From the NCBI GenBank assembly GCA_949295645.1, contig CASFLY010000084.1, positions 1 to 64,000 of the forward strand: DNA of 64,000 nt, written 5' to 3'. This DNA comes from an uncultured Bacteroidales bacterium (lineage in GTDB: Bacteria > Bacteroidota > Bacteroidia > Bacteroidales > UBA932). The position numbers and the translations under genes are program-made. Below the pieces are notes generated by a model. That model ran no database searches. It worked only from the letters and a program-made list of their open reading frames with translations, and was not told where the DNA came from. This document shows, piece by piece, positions 53,706 to 62,574 of the stretch. How positions within the stretch are numbered: the first letter of the stretch is position 1; the number at the start of each line of letters is the position of its first letter.

Positions 53706-55132
53706 CTTCTGATGACTACCACCGAAGAGGTTCCGGAAGTGACCCTGTAACGGTCATCGATGCGCTCTCCGAGGACGGCGGCAATATCGTTCACGTCCCT
53801 TTCGGGATCGGAAGTATCGACCACCATCACGGCTCCGGCCTTACGGAAAATATCGTATTTCAGGTCAGTGAAAAAATCGCTGACCTTTTTTCTTCCCCGC
53901 ATTCCGAACGGGACGAACCTGTCCCCGTCTTTCCATACGCGGCAGACGAACGGGAATTTCAGTCTGTCCGCATCGAACAGGAGTGTCCCCGCAGGCTGCT
54001 TCAGGCTTTTTATGTCGGCCCTCGGCACTACGGAAACGCAGAAAGAGACACCGTTGCATGAATAGGTTCCCTCCCCTCTTACCACAGTGAAAGCGTCATC
54101 GGCAGGCCGGAGACCGCAGCCGAAGTCATTGCCCGTGAGAATTGTCGCGCCCCGGCCTCCAGCCGGTGTCTTTTTTCTGACTATCAGCCTGCCGCTTGCC
54201 GTCAGCAGCACATAGTCCCGTGAATCGAAAGATTTCCCGGCCACTGTCCGTCCGCTTTTCAGCAGGTCGGAAAGGGAGGCTGTCACCCCGCTGTTGAACC
54301 CGAAGCCTTCCAGGAAACGGTACAGCACATATTCCCAGTGCTCCCGTTTCAGAAGTTCCACGAGGGATATTACCCTGTCTTCCCCGTCTTCCGAGACGAG
54401 AGAAGCGCTTGCGGAACCATAGTATGTATCCGCCACGGCTTCAGCCTGTGCGAAATGGCGGATTTCTTCCGAAACAGTCCTTATAAAAGACGGATTCATC
54501 TGTTCGAGGACCGGGAATACAAGATGCCTTATACGGTTCCGCCTGTAGTCGGTCCCGGCATTTGTCCTGTCCTCCCTGTATGCCACACCCCTGGCTCTGA
54601 CATAACCCTCTATCTGCTTCCTTGTGAAATCCAGGAGCGGTCTCACAAGCCTTGTCCCGTCGGAATACGGCGCGATTCCCTCGGCCGGCATCCCCGCCAG
54701 TCCTTTCAGCCCTGTTCCCCGGACGAGGTTCAGAAAGAGGGTCTCCGCGTTGTCGTTGGCGTTGTGTGCCACGCACAGGGCCACATATCCGTTGTCCCTG
54801 CACAGTTCCGCGAACCGGCGGTAGCGCAACTCCCTGGCCGCCATTTCTATGCTGACACCGTTTCTGCGGGCAAAATCTTCCGTGTCGAAATCCGCCTTGT
54901 GGAACTTCACTCCAGCTCCTGCCGCCCAGTCCCTCACCAAAGCCTCGTCGGCATCGCTTTCCTCTCCCCGAAGATGGAAATTACAGTGGGCCACCGCAAA
55001 AGGCAGCCCGGTACGGCGGTACAGATCCGCCATACACATAGAGTCGATTCCCCCGCTTACCGCAAGCAGGACCGGCCGGGTTTCATTCCAGAGCCCGAGC
55101 CCGCCTATGGTATTGGAGAAATCATGATACAT
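53693..55132 (-). CDS. tilS: tRNA(Ile)-lysidine synthase
   Basis: 479 residues. The PP-loop ATP-binding motif is VLLAVSGGIDSMCMADL, followed by VAHCNFHLRGEESDADEALVRDWA, ELRYRRFAELCRDNGY, VAHNANDNAETLFLNLVRGTGLKGLAGM and RPLLDFTRKQIEGYV. The C-terminal substrate-binding region includes KFPFVCRVWKDGDRFVPFGMRGRKKVSDFFTD. TilS converts the wobble C of the CAT-anticodon tRNA-Ile to lysidine, which makes it read AUA. It follows the DUF3078 gene by 11 bases, in one transcription unit. Confidence 0.96.
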   Translation of the reverse strand: MYHDFSNTIGGLGLWNETRPVLLAVSGGIDSMCMADLYRRTGLPFAVAHCNFHLRGEESDADEALVRDWAAGAGVKFHKADFDTEDFARRNGVSIEMAARELRYRRFAELCRDNGYVALCVAHNANDNAETLFLNLVRGTGLKGLAGMPAEGIAPYSDGTRLVRPLLDFTRKQIEGYVRARGVAYREDRTNAGTDYRRNRIRHLVFPVLEQMNPSFIRTVSEEIRHFAQAEAVADTYYGSASASLVSEDGEDRVISLVELLKREHWEYVLYRFLEGFGFNSGVTASLSDLLKSGRTVAGKSFDSRDYVLLTASGRLIVRKKTPAGGRGATILTGNDFGCGLRPADDAFTVVRGEGTYSCNGVSFCVSVVPRADIKSLKQPAGTLLFDADRLKFPFVCRVWKDGDRFVPFGMRGRKKVSDFFTDLKYDIFRKAGAVMVVDTSDPERDVNDIAAVLGERIDDRYRVTSGTSSVVVIRSHLI

Positions 55133-55143
55133 TCCCGTAAGGG

Positions 55144-56262
55144 TTATCTTGAGAAAGTATACACGAATCCGAATGAAAGCGACTCCTTGAACTGGATTCT
55201 CTGCTTGCCGGGAAGGCCTGCCTTGCTTTCCTCCTGTGTCGCTATGATGATGTTGTCATCATAGATGAGATTCGTTATGATAGTGAAGGAGAAGAACTTG
55301 GTGAGCTTCCAGTCGATCCTGTTGTCCCAGTTCACACGCAGGTTCTGAGGCTTGTCGAGATAGTCCGAGAACAGGACGACCTGTGAAGAAAACGCGAAAT
55401 TATCGTTGACATTCACCTTGAAATCCACTTTCAGCTGGGCACCGAATTCGAATTTGGCTGATTTGTAGACATTTCCGTCCACGGCGACAGTCCCGTCATA
55501 GTCCTTGGTCGGGAGATCGGCATCGGCCACGTCTTCATACTGCTTTTTACGTGGCTGGCTGTACGAAGCCCTCAGCCTTTCATCGTCCACTATCACGAAA
55601 CCTCCGGTCAGAGGTGCAAGGTTGACAGTCAGCCATTTCAGAGGCTTGTAGTCGAGACCGAGAGCCAGGTTCGTGTATGCCGGGGAGAGAAATCCCGATT
55701 TCAGGACCCTTGCGGCCTTCCAGTCTGCGGCATTGTACTCCTCTCCTGAAGGAAGGGCGGTACCGTCAGCCTTTTGGGTAGGCGTAGGGTACTCGTAAGT
55801 GTTCATGAACTGCGAACGGAAGCTGAAGTTCACTGAATAATAGAGTTCATCCTTGGCCTGATAGCCCCACTTGCTTTCAAGATAAATCCTGTCATCTGTC
55901 TTCTGCATGATAGGCTTGTCCTCGGAGTACAGGAAACCGTAGTCGAGCTGGAGGCGGTTGTTCCAGAACATCTTGTCTTTCGTATAGTTGGCATTCGCAT
56001 CGATGAACGTCTTCAGGGAAACGGTATTATAACCGCCCGCAGCCCAGTTCGTCAGCGAAGTCTGGCCGAAATCCAGCTTGGTCTGCAGCGAATTGGCCCA
56101 GTACTTGGGTTTGGGCACGACCTGTTCTTCGACCCTCGGCGCCTCTTCCACGGCCTTCGCTGCCTCATCAAGGATTTTCATAGTATCGTCATCCTGCGCA
56201 CCGGCGTTGACGGTAAAGACTGCGGAAGCCATAACGGCGAAAACGGCAAAAAGTTTTTTCAT
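55144..56262 (-). CDS. DUF3078 outer-membrane beta-barrel protein
   Basis: 372 residues with a signal peptide ending VNAGAQ. The DUF3078 pattern is clear: YWANSLQTKLDFGQTSLTNWAAGGYNTVSLKTFIDANANY, NNRLQLDYGFLYSEDKPIMQKTDDRIYLESKWGYQAKDELYYS, FLSPAYTNLALGLDYKPLKWLTVNLAPLTGGFVIV, then KVNVNDNFAFSSQVVLFSDYL and a final FKESLSFGFVYTFSR strand. Members are conserved in Bacteroidota and of unknown function, probably in the outer membrane. It lies 44 bases after proS and 11 before tilS, so these three are probably one operon. Confidence 0.88.
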   Translation of the reverse strand: MKKLFAVFAVMASAVFTVNAGAQDDDTMKILDEAAKAVEEAPRVEEQVVPKPKYWANSLQTKLDFGQTSLTNWAAGGYNTVSLKTFIDANANYTKDKMFWNNRLQLDYGFLYSEDKPIMQKTDDRIYLESKWGYQAKDELYYSVNFSFRSQFMNTYEYPTPTQKADGTALPSGEEYNAADWKAARVLKSGFLSPAYTNLALGLDYKPLKWLTVNLAPLTGGFVIVDDERLRASYSQPRKKQYEDVADADLPTKDYDGTVAVDGNVYKSAKFEFGAQLKVDFKVNVNDNFAFSSQVVLFSDYLDKPQNLRVNWDNRIDWKLTKFFSFTIITNLIYDDNIIIATQEESKAGLPGKQRIQFKESLSFGFVYTFSR

Positions 56263-56306
56263 AACAATAATCGTTGTACGTGGATATCAATTAAGAACGT
56301 GCAAAA

Positions 56307-57785
56307 TCAATAGGAACGTGCAAACAATACCCTCCTGTGCGACGGTCTGCCGGAATATATACATTTGCCTTCTTCTTCGCAGACCGCGGAATCGATAGGG
56401 ATGCACCTGATGGTAGCCTTCGTCTCTTCCTTTATCTTCTCCTCGGTCTCGGTAGTGCCGTCCCAGTGGCAGAGAAGGAAGCCTCCGTTCTCGATACGCT
56501 CCTTGAAATCATCCCAGGTATCTACCTTTACGATATTCGCGTCCCTGTATTTCAAGGCCTTGGCATATATGTTATCCTGTATGTCCGCAAGCAGGTCCTC
56601 GATGTATTTCCCGAGACCCTCCTGTGCTACGGAAGACTTCTCCAAAGTATCCCTGCGGGCCAGCTCCACAGTACCGTTCTGCAAATCGCGAGGCCCTATG
56701 GCTATCCTCACCGGAACGCCTTTCAACTCCCACTCGGCGAACTTGAAGCCCGGTCTGAGCGTATCCCTGTCATCGATTTTGACCGTATGTCCGTGGGCTT
56801 CGAGCTCTGTCTTCAGGGCATCCATCCTGTCCAGAATGGCAGTCCTCTCTTCTTCGCTCTTGTAGATAGGCACCATAACCACCTGTATCGGGGCAAGTTT
56901 CGGAGGCAGTACCAGTCCGTTGTCATCCCCATGCGCCATGATGAGGGCTCCCATCAGACGTGTCGAAACGCCCCAGGACGTAGCCCATACGTATTCCTGC
57001 TTCCCTTCCTTGCTCGTGTACTGCACATCGAAAGCCTTGGCGAAATTCTGCCCGAGGAAGTGCGACGTACCGGCCTGCAAAGCCTTTCCGTCCTGCATCA
57101 GCGCTTCGATACACAGGGTGTCCACCGCTCCGGCGAATCGCTCGTTCGGGCTCTTGTGCCCTACCACCACCGGCAGCGCCATAGTGTTCCTGGCAAAATC
57201 GGCATATACATTCACCATCTTCAATGCTTCCTCCTCCGCTTCCTGGCGGGTGGCATGAGCCGTGTGGCCTTCCTGCCAGAGGAATTCGGCAGTCCTGAGG
57301 AACAGGCGGGTACGCATCTCCCATCTCACCACATTCGCCCACTGGTTGCACAGGATGGGAAGATCCCTCCACGAGGTAATCCAGTTCTTGTACGTGTTCC
57401 AGATGATGGTCTCGGAAGTAGGCCTGACCACGAGTTCCTCCTCCAGTCTGGCCGACGGATCCACCACCACTCCCGGGCCGTCAGGGTTCGTCATAAGCCT
57501 GTGATGGGTCACCACCGCACATTCCTTCGCAAATCCCTCTACATGCTCGGCCTCCCTGCTCAGGAAAGACTTCGGTATGAAAAGAGGAAAATACGCATTC
57601 TGATGCCCCGTTGCCTTGAACATCCTGTCGAGAGTCTCATGCATCTTCTCCCAGATCGCATATCCGTACGGCTTGATCACCATACAGCCTCTTACAGCCG
57701 ATGCCTCGGCCAGGTCTGCCTTGACCACCAAATCATTATACCACTGGGAATAGTTTTCGGACCTTTTAGTTACCTCTTTTGCCAT
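56307..57785 (-). CDS. proS: Prolyl-tRNA synthetase, archaeal/eukaryotic type
   Basis: 492 residues. The short ProS form without the bacterial editing insertion, as is normal in Bacteroidota. Class II motifs: [72 protein letters not shown] (motif 2), [43 protein letters not shown] (motif 3). The C-terminal anticodon-binding and zinc-like extension ends [32 protein letters not shown]. Charges tRNA-Pro. Confidence 0.97.
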   Translation of the reverse strand: MAKEVTKRSENYSQWYNDLVVKADLAEASAVRGCMVIKPYGYAIWEKMHETLDRMFKATGHQNAYFPLFIPKSFLSREAEHVEGFAKECAVVTHHRLMTNPDGPGVVVDPSARLEEELVVRPTSETIIWNTYKNWITSWRDLPILCNQWANVVRWEMRTRLFLRTAEFLWQEGHTAHATRQEAEEEALKMVNVYADFARNTMALPVVVGHKSPNERFAGAVDTLCIEALMQDGKALQAGTSHFLGQNFAKAFDVQYTSKEGKQEYVWATSWGVSTRLMGALIMAHGDDNGLVLPPKLAPIQVVMVPIYKSEEERTAILDRMDALKTELEAHGHTVKIDDRDTLRPGFKFAEWELKGVPVRIAIGPRDLQNGTVELARRDTLEKSSVAQEGLGKYIEDLLADIQDNIYAKALKYRDANIVKVDTWDDFKERIENGGFLLCHWDGTTETEEKIKEETKATIRCIPIDSAVCEEEGKCIYSGRPSHRRVLFARSY

Positions 57786-57955
57786 TGTTGTCTATTTTAT
57801 TTACTTTTGTTGACAATACCGTCGGTTTGTGCATCATGTAAAACGGATTTGGTCTTACAATTGCAATAGTCATGTGTCGGTCCGGCCGGAGCTTCACCAG
57901 AAAGCGCACGGCCATCCGATCAAGACCGCGAAGGTACTAAATATTTTTAATTTAT

Positions 57956-57961
57956 AAGGAG
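57956..57961 (+). promoter_or_regulatory. Strong ribosome-binding site
   Basis: AAGGAG, 8 bases before the ATG at 57970. A full Shine-Dalgarno sequence is unusual in this phylum and fixes the start. The rest of the gap 57786-57955 shows no clear promoter. Confidence 0.6.
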
Positions 57962-57969
57962 ATCCCGCT

Positions 57970-59154
57970 ATGAAACTGAGTCTTTATTTACTGATTCCAG
58001 CCGTACTTGCAGCTACTGCCTGCGGAAGTACGGCCGCCTTATCATCGGGACAAAGGTTCAATGATGGTATCTATTATGCCGGCAGCCAGGTCTCCCGGCA
58101 GGAAAAGCAGACAGCCGATACGGAATCCGGCGACAAGGAGGTAAACGATCTTGTCTCCCGTACGAAGAGTTCCGAAATCTACCTTTTCGGCGACGAGAAG
58201 GCGGATACGGTCGTCATTCCGCAGAACAAAACCGCTACAATCAATTTCGACAACGCCAATATCAGTTCGATAACCATTACGGACGACCCTTTCGACAACG
58301 CCTGGTATTCCAACTATTACGTCCTGCCGGCAGCCACGGCGTGGACGTTCGCCTGGTCTTCCCTGTGGTGGGATCCGTGGTATTACAGGCCATACAGGCT
58401 CGGCTGGTATTACGACCCGTGGTACTGGGATCCATGGCGCTGGGACCCGTGGTATTGGGACCCGTGGTACCACAGGCCTTACTGGAGCTACCATAACTAC
58501 TGGTGCCGGCCTCACTATCATCACCACCATTACTGGCATGGGCATGATACATGGTTCGGCGGCAGGGATGTCTACTACGGTTCCAGGAACTCCACCGGTT
58601 CGTACGGACCGCGTACATCCGGAGTATCCCGGAGCGCTACTACAGCTTCCAGAGGTGCGGTTTCGGGAGTGTCGAGGACATCGGGGGCATCGAGAAGTTC
58701 CTCCGTTTCGAGAAGTTCTTCCGTTTCGCGCAGCTCGGCAGTTTCACGCAGTTCGGCAGTTTCGAGGAGTTCGGCAGGGGCCACCCGCAGCATCAGCCGC
58801 TCTTCAGGCGCTTCTTCCGGAATCCGTCATACGGGAAGCGTGTCGCGAAGCAGAAGTACGGCAGCATCCGTTTCGAACTACCGCAGACCGGGCAACAGCA
58901 GCTACAGCCGTTCTTCAGGCAGCACTTCAAGGTCTTCCGGCTACAGTTCCGGCACCCCTTCCCGCAGCACCTCTTCATATGGCAGAGGTTCTTCGGGCAA
59001 CAGCAACCGCAGTTCGTACAGCCGCAGCAGCTCATACAACAACAGCCGCAGCAGTTCCTACAGCAGACCGTCTTCGAGCTACAGCAGGCCATCCTCCGGA
59101 TATTCCGGGTCATCGCGCGGAGGCGGGGGTTCAGTATCCCGCAGCCGGAGATAG
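57970..59154 (+). CDS. Tryptophan/histidine-rich and Ser/Arg-repeat lipoprotein
   Basis: 394 residues; lipobox LAATAC (Cys18). I do not recognise a named family. Residues about 30-115 look folded (SEIYLFGDEKADTVVIPQNKTATINFDNAN). Residues about 131-195 are extraordinarily rich in Trp, Tyr, Asp and Pro (WDPWYY and WDPWRW-type repeats) and end in a histidine cluster (HYHHHHYWHGHD). Residues about 205-394 are a disordered Ser/Arg/Gly tail with five SRSS[SA]V repeats. It is probably outer-membrane anchored. Aromatic and His clusters could bind metal, haem or glycan, but that is a guess. The FadL-like gene follows 66 bases later. Confidence 0.75.
   Translation: MKLSLYLLIPAVLAATACGSTAALSSGQRFNDGIYYAGSQVSRQEKQTADTESGDKEVNDLVSRTKSSEIYLFGDEKADTVVIPQNKTATINFDNANISSITITDDPFDNAWYSNYYVLPAATAWTFAWSSLWWDPWYYRPYRLGWYYDPWYWDPWRWDPWYWDPWYHRPYWSYHNYWCRPHYHHHHYWHGHDTWFGGRDVYYGSRNSTGSYGPRTSGVSRSATTASRGAVSGVSRTSGASRSSSVSRSSSVSRSSAVSRSSAVSRSSAGATRSISRSSGASSGIRHTGSVSRSRSTAASVSNYRRPGNSSYSRSSGSTSRSSGYSSGTPSRSTSSYGRGSSGNSNRSSYSRSSSYNNSRSSSYSRPSSSYSRPSSGYSGSSRGGGGSVSRSRR
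58690..58779 (+). repeat. Five tandem 18-base repeats
   Basis: Five in-frame 18-base units, starting at 58690, 58708, 58726, 58744 and 58762, each encoding SRSS[SA][VG]. Copies differ mostly at third positions. Such tracts can gain or lose units by slippage. Confidence 0.8.
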
Positions 59155-59220
59155 CCTGTCTGCACGTCCGGACATAGCGGCAGTGCGATACAGTCATTAC
59201 AACCAAATACAATATTCGAT

Positions 59221-60891
59221 ATGAAAAAGACAGCTTTGACACTTTTACTGACAGGTGCGGCGATAGGCGTACAGGCACAGACGATCCAGGATGCCCTGAG
59301 GTTCAGTGAAAGCAACTATGAGGGGACGGCCAGGACTCTGGCCATGGGGAACGCGTTTACTGCGCTCGGAGGCGATTTGGGCGCTGTCTCTATCAACCCG
59401 GCAGGATCCGCCGTGGCAGGCTACGGCCAGATTACCATCACTCCTGGCCTCAATATTTCCACGAATACGGCCGGGGGCACCACCCTTGCGGGCCAGTCCT
59501 CACCGGCAAGTTTCCAGAACAGGCTGACAAACTCCAGGACAAGGTTCAGCGTGCCGAACTACGGCGTGACCATGAATTTCGACCTGCACCGCAACAAAGG
59601 GCTGAAAAACATCACGGTAGGATTCATCGCCAATGCCACCAACAGATTTCAGGAAAGCATGCGGACATCCGGAACAAACAATACGACCTCTTTCACAGGT
59701 TCGGAAGCATACTGGGCCGGAGGATATGACTATAACGAACTTATAGCATCGGACGCGTATGACTACTACAGCGCCCCATGGCGCACCATCGTGGCGGCCC
59801 AGTCCGGAATGATATCCAGCATTGCCGGCAGTTCCACGGAATTCGTAGGTGCGGCGGAGGTTCTGACAAACAATGAAATCCATATCGGGGGCCCGCTGGA
59901 TCAGGTCTACCAGAAACAGACCGCCGGAAGCAAGTACGACTATGTCTTCAATATCGGCTTCAACATATCGGATTTCGTCTACCTCGGGGCGAACCTCGGG
60001 ATCTCTTCACTGAACTATGATTCCGCCTGGAGATTCAACGAATCGGCAGTCTATCCTGAAGATTTTCCCAACAGACTGACATTCAATGAAGGGACGGCGG
60101 AGGAGACAGTGATAGACACCGAGTTCAACAGCATGCAGTACGACTACCGGTATTCCGCCTCGGGCGCCGGAGTCTACGGAAAATTCGGAGTCATAGTCAC
60201 GCCTTTCAAGGGTCTGCGTATCGGAGCGGCCGTCCAGACTCCGACCGGCCTGACTATCCGTGAAACGTGGAGCGAAAGCGGCTCTACGACATTTACGGAC
60301 TCCCGGTGCAATGCGGGCGCAGAGTCGCCTGTCGGCGAATACGAGTACCGGCTCGTCTCCCCGTTCCGGGCAAATTTCGGCGCAGCCTGGACTTTCGGCA
60401 CATACGGGCTTGTAAGCGTGGATTACGAACTGTGCGACTACAGCACTATGAGGTTCAGGGAAATCGGGATGCAGTCCGGAGAATTCGACTACCAGAATAC
60501 GGACATAAAGGATTATATGGGAACCGGCCACCAGATAAGGGTCGGGGCGGAATTCAAGCCGCTGCCGCAGATCGCCATACGTGCAGGATACAACCTGACG
60601 ACATCTCCCGAAAAGGCATTGGACGATGCCGGCAATCTCGTCTATATCGGCAGGCTTCAGAAAGGCACTTCCATGCACAAGGGTTCGTTCGGCATCGGGT
60701 ACAGTTCGGACGGCTCGTTCTTCATCGACGCTGCCTGCAGCTTTACCGGACTGCCGGATGAATACATAATACCGTACGACGACTATATGTACGACGATTC
60801 CGGCTATCTGGATCCGGCGGACTACACTCCTGAAATCCTGAACAGGAGGACGTTGTGGAATGTTCTTCTGACCTTCGGTTTCAGATTCTGA
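59221..60891 (+). CDS. OmpP1/FadL-family outer-membrane transporter
   Basis: 556 residues, signal peptide ending GVQAQ. N-terminal pattern typical of Bacteroidota OmpP1/FadL/TodX proteins: DALRFSESNYEGTARTLAMGNAFTALGGDLGAVSINPAGSA. The barrel continues with LKNITVGFIANATNRF, FNIGFNISDFVYLGANLGISSLNYD, FKGLRIGAAVQTPTGLTIRETW, LVSPFRANFGAAWTFGTYGLVSVDYEL and FKPLPQIAIRAGYNLTTSP, ending LLTFGFRF. It would take up hydrophobic compounds such as fatty acids across the outer membrane; the substrate is not known. Confidence 0.88.
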   Translation: MKKTALTLLLTGAAIGVQAQTIQDALRFSESNYEGTARTLAMGNAFTALGGDLGAVSINPAGSAVAGYGQITITPGLNISTNTAGGTTLAGQSSPASFQNRLTNSRTRFSVPNYGVTMNFDLHRNKGLKNITVGFIANATNRFQESMRTSGTNNTTSFTGSEAYWAGGYDYNELIASDAYDYYSAPWRTIVAAQSGMISSIAGSSTEFVGAAEVLTNNEIHIGGPLDQVYQKQTAGSKYDYVFNIGFNISDFVYLGANLGISSLNYDSAWRFNESAVYPEDFPNRLTFNEGTAEETVIDTEFNSMQYDYRYSASGAGVYGKFGVIVTPFKGLRIGAAVQTPTGLTIRETWSESGSTTFTDSRCNAGAESPVGEYEYRLVSPFRANFGAAWTFGTYGLVSVDYELCDYSTMRFREIGMQSGEFDYQNTDIKDYMGTGHQIRVGAEFKPLPQIAIRAGYNLTTSPEKALDDAGNLVYIGRLQKGTSMHKGSFGIGYSSDGSFFIDAACSFTGLPDEYIIPYDDYMYDDSGYLDPADYTPEILNRRTLWNVLLTFGFRF

Positions 60892-60948
60892 TCCGGCCCG
60901 GAAGCAGCTGGAAACCGCTCCGCAGCCGGCGGGATCGGGGCCCTGGCA

Positions 60949-61728
60949 TCAACGGAGCAGATATGATATCGAGTCGGGGCCCTCATTGAAGAGGAGATCC
61001 ATTATGGACAGATTCGGGATGAAGCCGTATTTTCCGGAAAACACCTGGAAGTACGGCTTTTCCAGTTGCAGGTCGGCAAGAATGGTGTTCCGCCTTTTCG
61101 GATGTATCTTTTCCCGGAAGTCATCACCGTAAAGGCTTGAGCCGTACGGAACGAAATCCGAGGTTTCCCTCAGTTCTACGGCAAGACCGGTTTTCCGGAT
61201 AAAGAATTCTGTGATACGTGTGTTCAGTTCGAAAAGGGTTTCCGGACGGCTGTCCAGTATGGAAAACAGCTCGTCGCAATAATAGTCGAAATAGGCGGAT
61301 GTCCTGTAGGCGGACACGATGGCCCTTTCGTGCCGCGTCACCCAGTCCACGGAATAATCCACACGGACTTCACGGACAGGAATGTTGTTGTGCGTACCGT
61401 CCACATGGATGATCGGGAAAGAAAGTGTCTGAAGACCGTTGCCGGCGTAGAAATGGCAGCGGTTCCTGTAAGACTGTTTCTGATAGTTTTCACAGGCCTC
61501 CATATAGACCGTCGACGGCAAGATTTCTTCCGGAGCATCCCGCCGCGCCTTCCGGCCGGAGGCAGCGGGAGCCCCTGAGAGTCCGGGAATACCGCACGGC
61601 ACATCCGACGGAATCAAAGCGGTTGAGGGTGGTACAGAGCCTTTCCTCTGCAACACCCTCATATCCCTTGCCATCAAGGCGAAATATTCTATCGGCGGAA
61701 AATACGCCGTATTCAGCAGCACCGGCAC
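60949..61728 (-). CDS. WbqC-family protein
   Basis: 259 residues, GTG start at 61728 that shares one base with the lpxA stop (TAGTG), so translation is probably coupled. Family features: NTAYFPPIEYFALMARD at the start, YQKQSYRNRCHFYAGNGLQTLSFPI, YSVDWVTRHERAIVSAYRTSAYFDYYCDELFSIL, YFQVFSGKYGFIPNLSIMDLLFNEGPDSISYL at the end. An unusual low-complexity insert (GLSGAPAASGRKARRDAPEE) follows the first strand and makes the protein longer than the usual about 205 residues. WbqC-like proteins occur in polysaccharide biosynthesis clusters; the activity is not firmly known. Confidence 0.85.
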   Translation of the reverse strand: MPVLLNTAYFPPIEYFALMARDMRVLQRKGSVPPSTALIPSDVPCGIPGLSGAPAASGRKARRDAPEEILPSTVYMEACENYQKQSYRNRCHFYAGNGLQTLSFPIIHVDGTHNNIPVREVRVDYSVDWVTRHERAIVSAYRTSAYFDYYCDELFSILDSRPETLFELNTRITEFFIRKTGLAVELRETSDFVPYGSSLYGDDFREKIHPKRRNTILADLQLEKPYFQVFSGKYGFIPNLSIMDLLFNEGPDSISYLLR

Positions 61729-62540
61729 TATTCCACTTCCCCTTTGGAGTTGGAAGACATCCCGCGTACGATTCCCCTCTTGGAGTTCTTTATGAAGTTC
61801 AGGATGGCATCCCTTTCCGGAGTCTGCGGGAACCCTGCTTCGATCTTCGCACAGGCATCGCTCACATTCATTCCGGCATTGTAGATGAGCTCGTACATAT
61901 CCTTGATGGAGCGGATCTGGTCCGAAGTGAAGCCCCTTCTGCGAAGCCCTACTATGTTTATTCCGGCGTATGAAAGAGGATCGCGGCCGCAGAGAATGAA
62001 CGGAGGCACGTCCTTGTTTATCTTGGAGCCGCCGCCTACCATGGCGTGCTGGCCTATCTTCGAGAACTGGTGCGACAGTGTGCCGCCTCCGAGAATGGCC
62101 CAGTCCTCCACTTCCGTTTCCCCGGCGATTCCGGTAAAGCTCACCAGAATGCAGTGGGAACCGACATTACAGTCATGTGCGACATGCGTATAGGACATGA
62201 GCAGGGTGTTGCTGCCGACTTTCGTCACGCCTTTCCCGCTTGCTTTCGTGCCCCTGTTTATGGTAGCGCACTCCCTGACAGTGACATTGTCGCCGAGCTC
62301 CACGTACGTCACCTCGCCTTCGAATTTCAGATCCTGGGGAATGGCCCCTACGACAGCTCCCGGGAACACGCAGCAGTTCTTGCCCATTTTTACATAGTTG
62401 AAGATGGTAGCGTGCGGAAGGATCTTGCATCCGTCACCTATTTCCACGAATTCGTCCACAAACGCGTATGGCCCGATTTCCACATTTTCCCCGATCTTTG
62501 CATTCGGATGCACTGTCGCTAAAGGATGGATATTGTTCAT
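61728..62540 (-). CDS. lpxA: UDP-N-acetylglucosamine O-acyltransferase LpxA
   Basis: 270 residues from ATG 62540 (MNNIHPLATVHPNAKIGENV). Left-handed beta-helix hexapeptides run through the first about 190 residues. The catalytic His lies in SYTHVAHDCNVGSHC; the family segments GAIPQDLKFEGE, VRECATINRGTKASGKG and LSHQFSKIGQHAMVGGGSKINKDVPPF are present, with the C-terminal helices SYAGINIVGLRRRGF. It attaches the first acyl chain in lipid A synthesis, in the cytoplasm. It follows lpxC by 34 bases. Confidence 0.97.
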   Translation of the reverse strand: MNNIHPLATVHPNAKIGENVEIGPYAFVDEFVEIGDGCKILPHATIFNYVKMGKNCCVFPGAVVGAIPQDLKFEGEVTYVELGDNVTVRECATINRGTKASGKGVTKVGSNTLLMSYTHVAHDCNVGSHCILVSFTGIAGETEVEDWAILGGGTLSHQFSKIGQHAMVGGGSKINKDVPPFILCGRDPLSYAGINIVGLRRRGFTSDQIRSIKDMYELIYNAGMNVSDACAKIEAGFPQTPERDAILNFIKNSKRGIVRGMSSNSKGEVE

Positions 62541-62574
62541 AATTGTCAACATTGTGCGCCTTCAGGCGCTATTA

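Noticed and set aside
56337..57869. Plus-strand open frame of 510 codons over proS
   Set aside because: Complete antisense shadow of a core tRNA synthetase gene.
58551..59224. Two further plus-strand frames of 208 and 228 codons and a minus-strand frame of 161 codons over the repeat lipoprotein
   Set aside because: The low-complexity Ser/Arg repeats keep all frames open; only the frame from 57970 has a signal peptide and ribosome-binding site.
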